This document shows, piece after piece, positions 5,808-7,330 of a DNA stretch of 7,330 bases. The notes below the pieces were generated by a model. It searched no databases. It was given only the letters and a program-made list of their open reading frames with translations, and had not been told where the DNA came from. Within the stretch, counting starts at the first letter, position 1; every line of letters starts with the position of its first letter. The stretch is from assembly GCA_034408875.1 (NCBI GenBank), contig JAWXCJ010000337.1, forward strand, positions 1 to 7,330. Reading direction: 5' to 3'. Origin of the DNA: JANNHK01 sp034408875. Lineage in GTDB: Bacteria; Actinomycetota; Acidimicrobiia; IMCC26256; PALSA-610. The position numbers and the translations under genes are program-made.

Positions 5808-7061
5808 TTAGGGCTCGGGTGCGTACTTCACCATGGCGGCCACGGTGCGGTAGATGACCTCGGCCGGGCCGATCTCGTCGGGTCGCAGCAGGTTGGCCAT
5901 GATGCGCAGTACCCACTCCATGAGCGTGCGGCTCTGGAACCCGACGCGGGTCAGCTCGCGCATGACCGCCGGGTTCCCGATGGCGCGGACGAACACCCGG
6001 GCCACCTTGAAGTACAGGTCGTATACCTCGGTGAGGCGCGCGTCGTAGGTCTGGAGCGCGAGCCCGTCGCCGGTGACGAGCGCGAGGTCGACGGCGTCGG
6101 CCGCGAGTCGGCCCGTCTCGTAGGCGACGGAGATGCCCTCGCCGTTGAACGGGTTGACCGACCCGGCCGCGTCGCCGACGACCAAAAAGGTCGGTCCGAC
6201 CCGGGGCGTCACCGAGCTGCCCGTCGGGAGCCGGCCGCCGGTCGGGGCACAGGTGGCGGTTTCGGGGGAAATACCCCACCGCTGCGGGGCGGTGGCGCAA
6301 AAGGCGTCCATCAGGTTCGACGTATTGATGTTCTTCCAGCCCGAGAAGGTGGAGAGGAGACCGACCCCGACGTTCACGGTGCCGTCCCCAACGGGGAATA
6401 TCCATCCATACCCGGGCAAATGGTTGCCATCTCGGTCGCTGATGTCGAGGTGGCTCTCGATCCACGGGTCGTCGTGAAGCGGGCTCTCGAAGTAGCCCCG
6501 GATCGCCATGCCGAGCGGGTACGAGCGGTTCCGGGCGGTACCGAGAGCCCGGCCAAACCGCGAGTTGGCGCCGTCGGCGACCACCACGTAGCGGGCGCGG
6601 ATCTCGGAGACGGCGCCGGTGTCTTTGTTCTTCACCTTGGCCCCGGTGACGAGGCCGCCCTCGACCAGCGGTTCCAGCGCCTCGGTCGCGGCGGCCAGGG
6701 TGGCGCCCGCCTTGACCGCCTGGTCGACGACCATCTCGTCGAGCTCCGAGCGTCGGACCACGTAGCCGAAATCGGGGAAATCGGGATGCTCGGGCCACGC
6801 CAGTTCGAGCGTGATCCCGTGCCCGATCGAACGGAGCCCGTCGAAGCGCTGGAACTGCGCGAGGGGCTCCGCCAAACCCATGTCGTGCAGTTGGCGGACG
6901 GCTCGCGGCGTCAGCCCGTCACCGCACGTCTTGTCGCGCGGAAAGCGGTTCTTGTCGACCACGATCACGCGATGGCCACGCTCCGCGAGCCAGTACGCGG
7001 CCGATGCCCCGGAGGGTCCGGCACCAACGACGAGGACGTCGTACGGCTCTTGCATAACCAT
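5808..7061 (-). CDS. menJ: Geranylgeranyl-reductase-family flavoprotein, MenJ-like menaquinone reductase
   Basis: FAD-dependent oxidoreductase of 417 residues, probably reducing one or more isoprene double bonds of the menaquinone tail at the membrane. An N-terminal Rossmann motif, GAGPSG (13-18), ends in Asp36. The family's DKTCGDGLTP follows at 43-52. Then come an ADGANS flavin motif (162-167), DDPWIESHLD (197-206), PGYGWIFP with a following GVG (216-234), and GDAAGSVNPFNGEG (296-309), which binds the FAD pyrophosphate. As I recall it, Mycobacterium tuberculosis MenJ shares these blocks closely; archaeal-type geranylgeranyl lipid reductase is the main alternative. Start is ambiguous: ATG 7061 has GGAGG (7072-7076) 10 bases upstream, while ATG 7055 has GAGGGAG (7064-7070) 8 bases upstream. 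It lies upstream of nuoA, same strand, 132 bases away. Confidence 0.85.
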   Translation of the reverse strand: MVMQEPYDVLVVGAGPSGASAAYWLAERGHRVIVVDKNRFPRDKTCGDGLTPRAVRQLHDMGLAEPLAQFQRFDGLRSIGHGITLELAWPEHPDFPDFGYVVRRSELDEMVVDQAVKAGATLAAATEALEPLVEGGLVTGAKVKNKDTGAVSEIRARYVVVADGANSRFGRALGTARNRSYPLGMAIRGYFESPLHDDPWIESHLDISDRDGNHLPGYGWIFPVGDGTVNVGVGLLSTFSGWKNINTSNLMDAFCATAPQRWGISPETATCAPTGGRLPTGSSVTPRVGPTFLVVGDAAGSVNPFNGEGISVAYETGRLAADAVDLALVTGDGLALQTYDARLTEVYDLYFKVARVFVRAIGNPAVMRELTRVGFQSRTLMEWVLRIMANLLRPDEIGPAEVIYRTVAAMVKYAPEP

Positions 7062-7173
7062 GGCTCCCTCGCCTCCGTCGTGGAGGCCTACGGCGTTTTG
7101 GACGGCGGCTGCGTCCGCACGGCCACATGCACATGATCACACGCTCGGAACCGTTCGTCCGAAGCGGGGAAAT
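7062..7173. other. Intergenic region upstream of the menJ-like gene
   Basis: No convincing gene. It holds the two candidate ribosome binding sites of the menJ-like gene (GAGGGAG at 7064-7070 and GGAGG at 7072-7076, minus strand). It also holds short repeat units that recur further right: CGTCCGCAC (7112-7120), ATCACACGCTC (7136-7146) and CCGTTCGTCCG (7151-7161). I could not identify a convincing -35/-10 promoter pair by eye. Confidence 0.5.
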
Positions 7174-7290
7174 TCACTTACGAACAAGCAGCGCGGAGAT
7201 CTCGAACACAGTGCTCTTGCGTCCGTACACTCCGATGGCACCCTCAGGGGCGTTCCGCAGAAAAGGGGTGCCGTTCGTCCGCACAATCAC
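7174..7290 (-). CDS. Possible small protein, 38 residues, unrecognised
   Basis: A short frame from GTG 7290 (or GTG 7284) to a TGA at 7174, too short to call with confidence. The translation starts MIVRTNGTPFLRNAPEGA and continues with a mixed, non-repetitive composition ending in ALLVRK. GAGGGAG (7295-7301) lies 4 bases before GTG 7290 and 10 bases before GTG 7284. GTG 7290 overlaps the stop of an incoming frame by 4 bases (GTGA), as coupled genes do. That incoming frame encodes the same octapeptide, LRNAPEGA, from the 23-base repeat. The opposite strand is also open here (ATG 7127 or 7133 to the right edge), so either strand, or neither, may be coding. It may be a remnant of a tandem duplication. 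Confidence 0.25.
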   Translation of the reverse strand: MIVRTNGTPFLRNAPEGAIGVYGRKSTVFEISALLVRK

Positions 7291-7327
7291 ACGGCTCCCT
7301 CTGCGGCACCCTCAGGGGCGTTCCGCA
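7237..7327. repeat. Pair of perfect 23-base direct repeats, 68 bases apart
   Basis: Copies at 7237-7259 and 7305-7327 are identical (GGCACCCTCAGG followed by GGCGTTCCGCA), with 45 bases between them. Each unit has internal symmetry: CCC-TCA-GGG in the centre, and in the right copy GCGG (7303-7306) and CCGC (7323-7326) flank it. A short A-rich tail follows each copy. The right copy touches the window edge, so further copies may lie outside. The 68-base period is not a multiple of three, so no single reading frame is preserved across both copies. Confidence 0.8.
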
Positions 7328-7330
7328 AAA
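7287..7330 (-). CDS. Possible 3' end of a gene entering from the right edge
   Basis: A minus-strand frame enters from beyond the window, reads LRNAPEGAAEGAV and stops at TGA 7287-7289. Only about 14 codons are visible, so no family can be named. It is noted because its stop overlaps the start of the downstream small frame by 4 bases, and both frames translate the 23-base repeat identically. Confidence 0.15.
   Translation of the reverse strand, partial: LRNAPEGAAEGAV

Noticed and set aside
4726..6798. A 690-codon minus-strand frame containing nuoB at its end
   Set aside because: Only the last 165 codons look like a protein family. The rest is Arg/Pro/Gly-rich and overlaps nuoA and the menJ-like gene in another frame. 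The nuoB start is set by the strong ribosome site and TAGTG junction.
6420..7136. A 238-codon plus-strand frame opposite the menJ-like gene
   Set aside because: It is antisense to conserved flavoprotein motifs and has biased composition with no family resemblance.
7237..7327. CRISPR array from the two direct repeats
   Set aside because: Only two units are visible. The repeat is 23 bases, short for a CRISPR repeat, the 45-base interval is long for it, and no cas gene is present. The array could only be judged with sequence beyond the edge.
7127..7330. A divergent plus-strand gene starting at ATG 7127 or 7133 and leaving the window
   Set aside because: The frame is open for at least 66 codons, but it has poor third-position GC (about two thirds in the part counted), no ribosome binding site and an Arg/Ser/Thr/Pro-rich translation. 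This length without a stop is not rare at this GC content. Kept only as an alternative to the minus-strand frames.

Overview
The window is a GC-rich stretch carrying the 5' (A to G) part of a 14-gene-type respiratory complex I operon (nuo) on the minus strand, preceded by a geranylgeranyl-reductase-family flavoprotein that most resembles the mycobacterial menaquinone reductase MenJ. The nuoABCDEFG order with separate nuoC and nuoD, frequent GTG starts, strong GC bias at third codon positions and a MenJ-like gene beside nuo all suggest an actinobacterium, possibly of the Acidimicrobiia. That placement is an inference from gene style and order, not a phylogeny.

Reading along the minus strand from the right edge: 7062-7330 is a repeat-rich stretch with only weakly supported small reading frames. 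The menJ-like gene is 5808-7061. A 99-base imperfect palindrome (5704-5802) fills most of the gap before nuoA. Then come nuoA (5223-5675), nuoB (4726-5223), nuoC (4059-4700), a 105-base gap holding a GC-rich hairpin, nuoD (2646-3953), nuoE (2159-2644), nuoF (861-2162) and the first 288 codons of nuoG (1-864), which runs off the left edge. Junctions are tight: A/B overlap by 1 base, D/E are separated by 1 base, and E/F and F/G overlap by 4 bases. The one clear break in this packing is between nuoC and nuoD.

Together the products form the NADH-oxidising arm (NuoE, F, G) and the quinone-reducing connecting arm (NuoB, C, D) of complex I, plus the first small membrane subunit (NuoA). Cysteine or histidine ligands are visible for clusters N1a, N3, N1b, N4, N5, N7 and N2. 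N6a and N6b would lie in NuoI, outside the window. The MenJ-like enzyme would partly saturate the menaquinone tail, so its position next to nuo links tailoring of the quinone pool to its main reductase.

I see no mobile element, tRNA, rRNA, convincing CRISPR or defence system. The unexplained items are the palindrome before nuoA, the repeat mosaic at the right edge, the nuoC-nuoD intergenic element, and a few sequence oddities in NuoC, NuoE and NuoF. This is mostly a conserved housekeeping locus, and I do not claim a new system.
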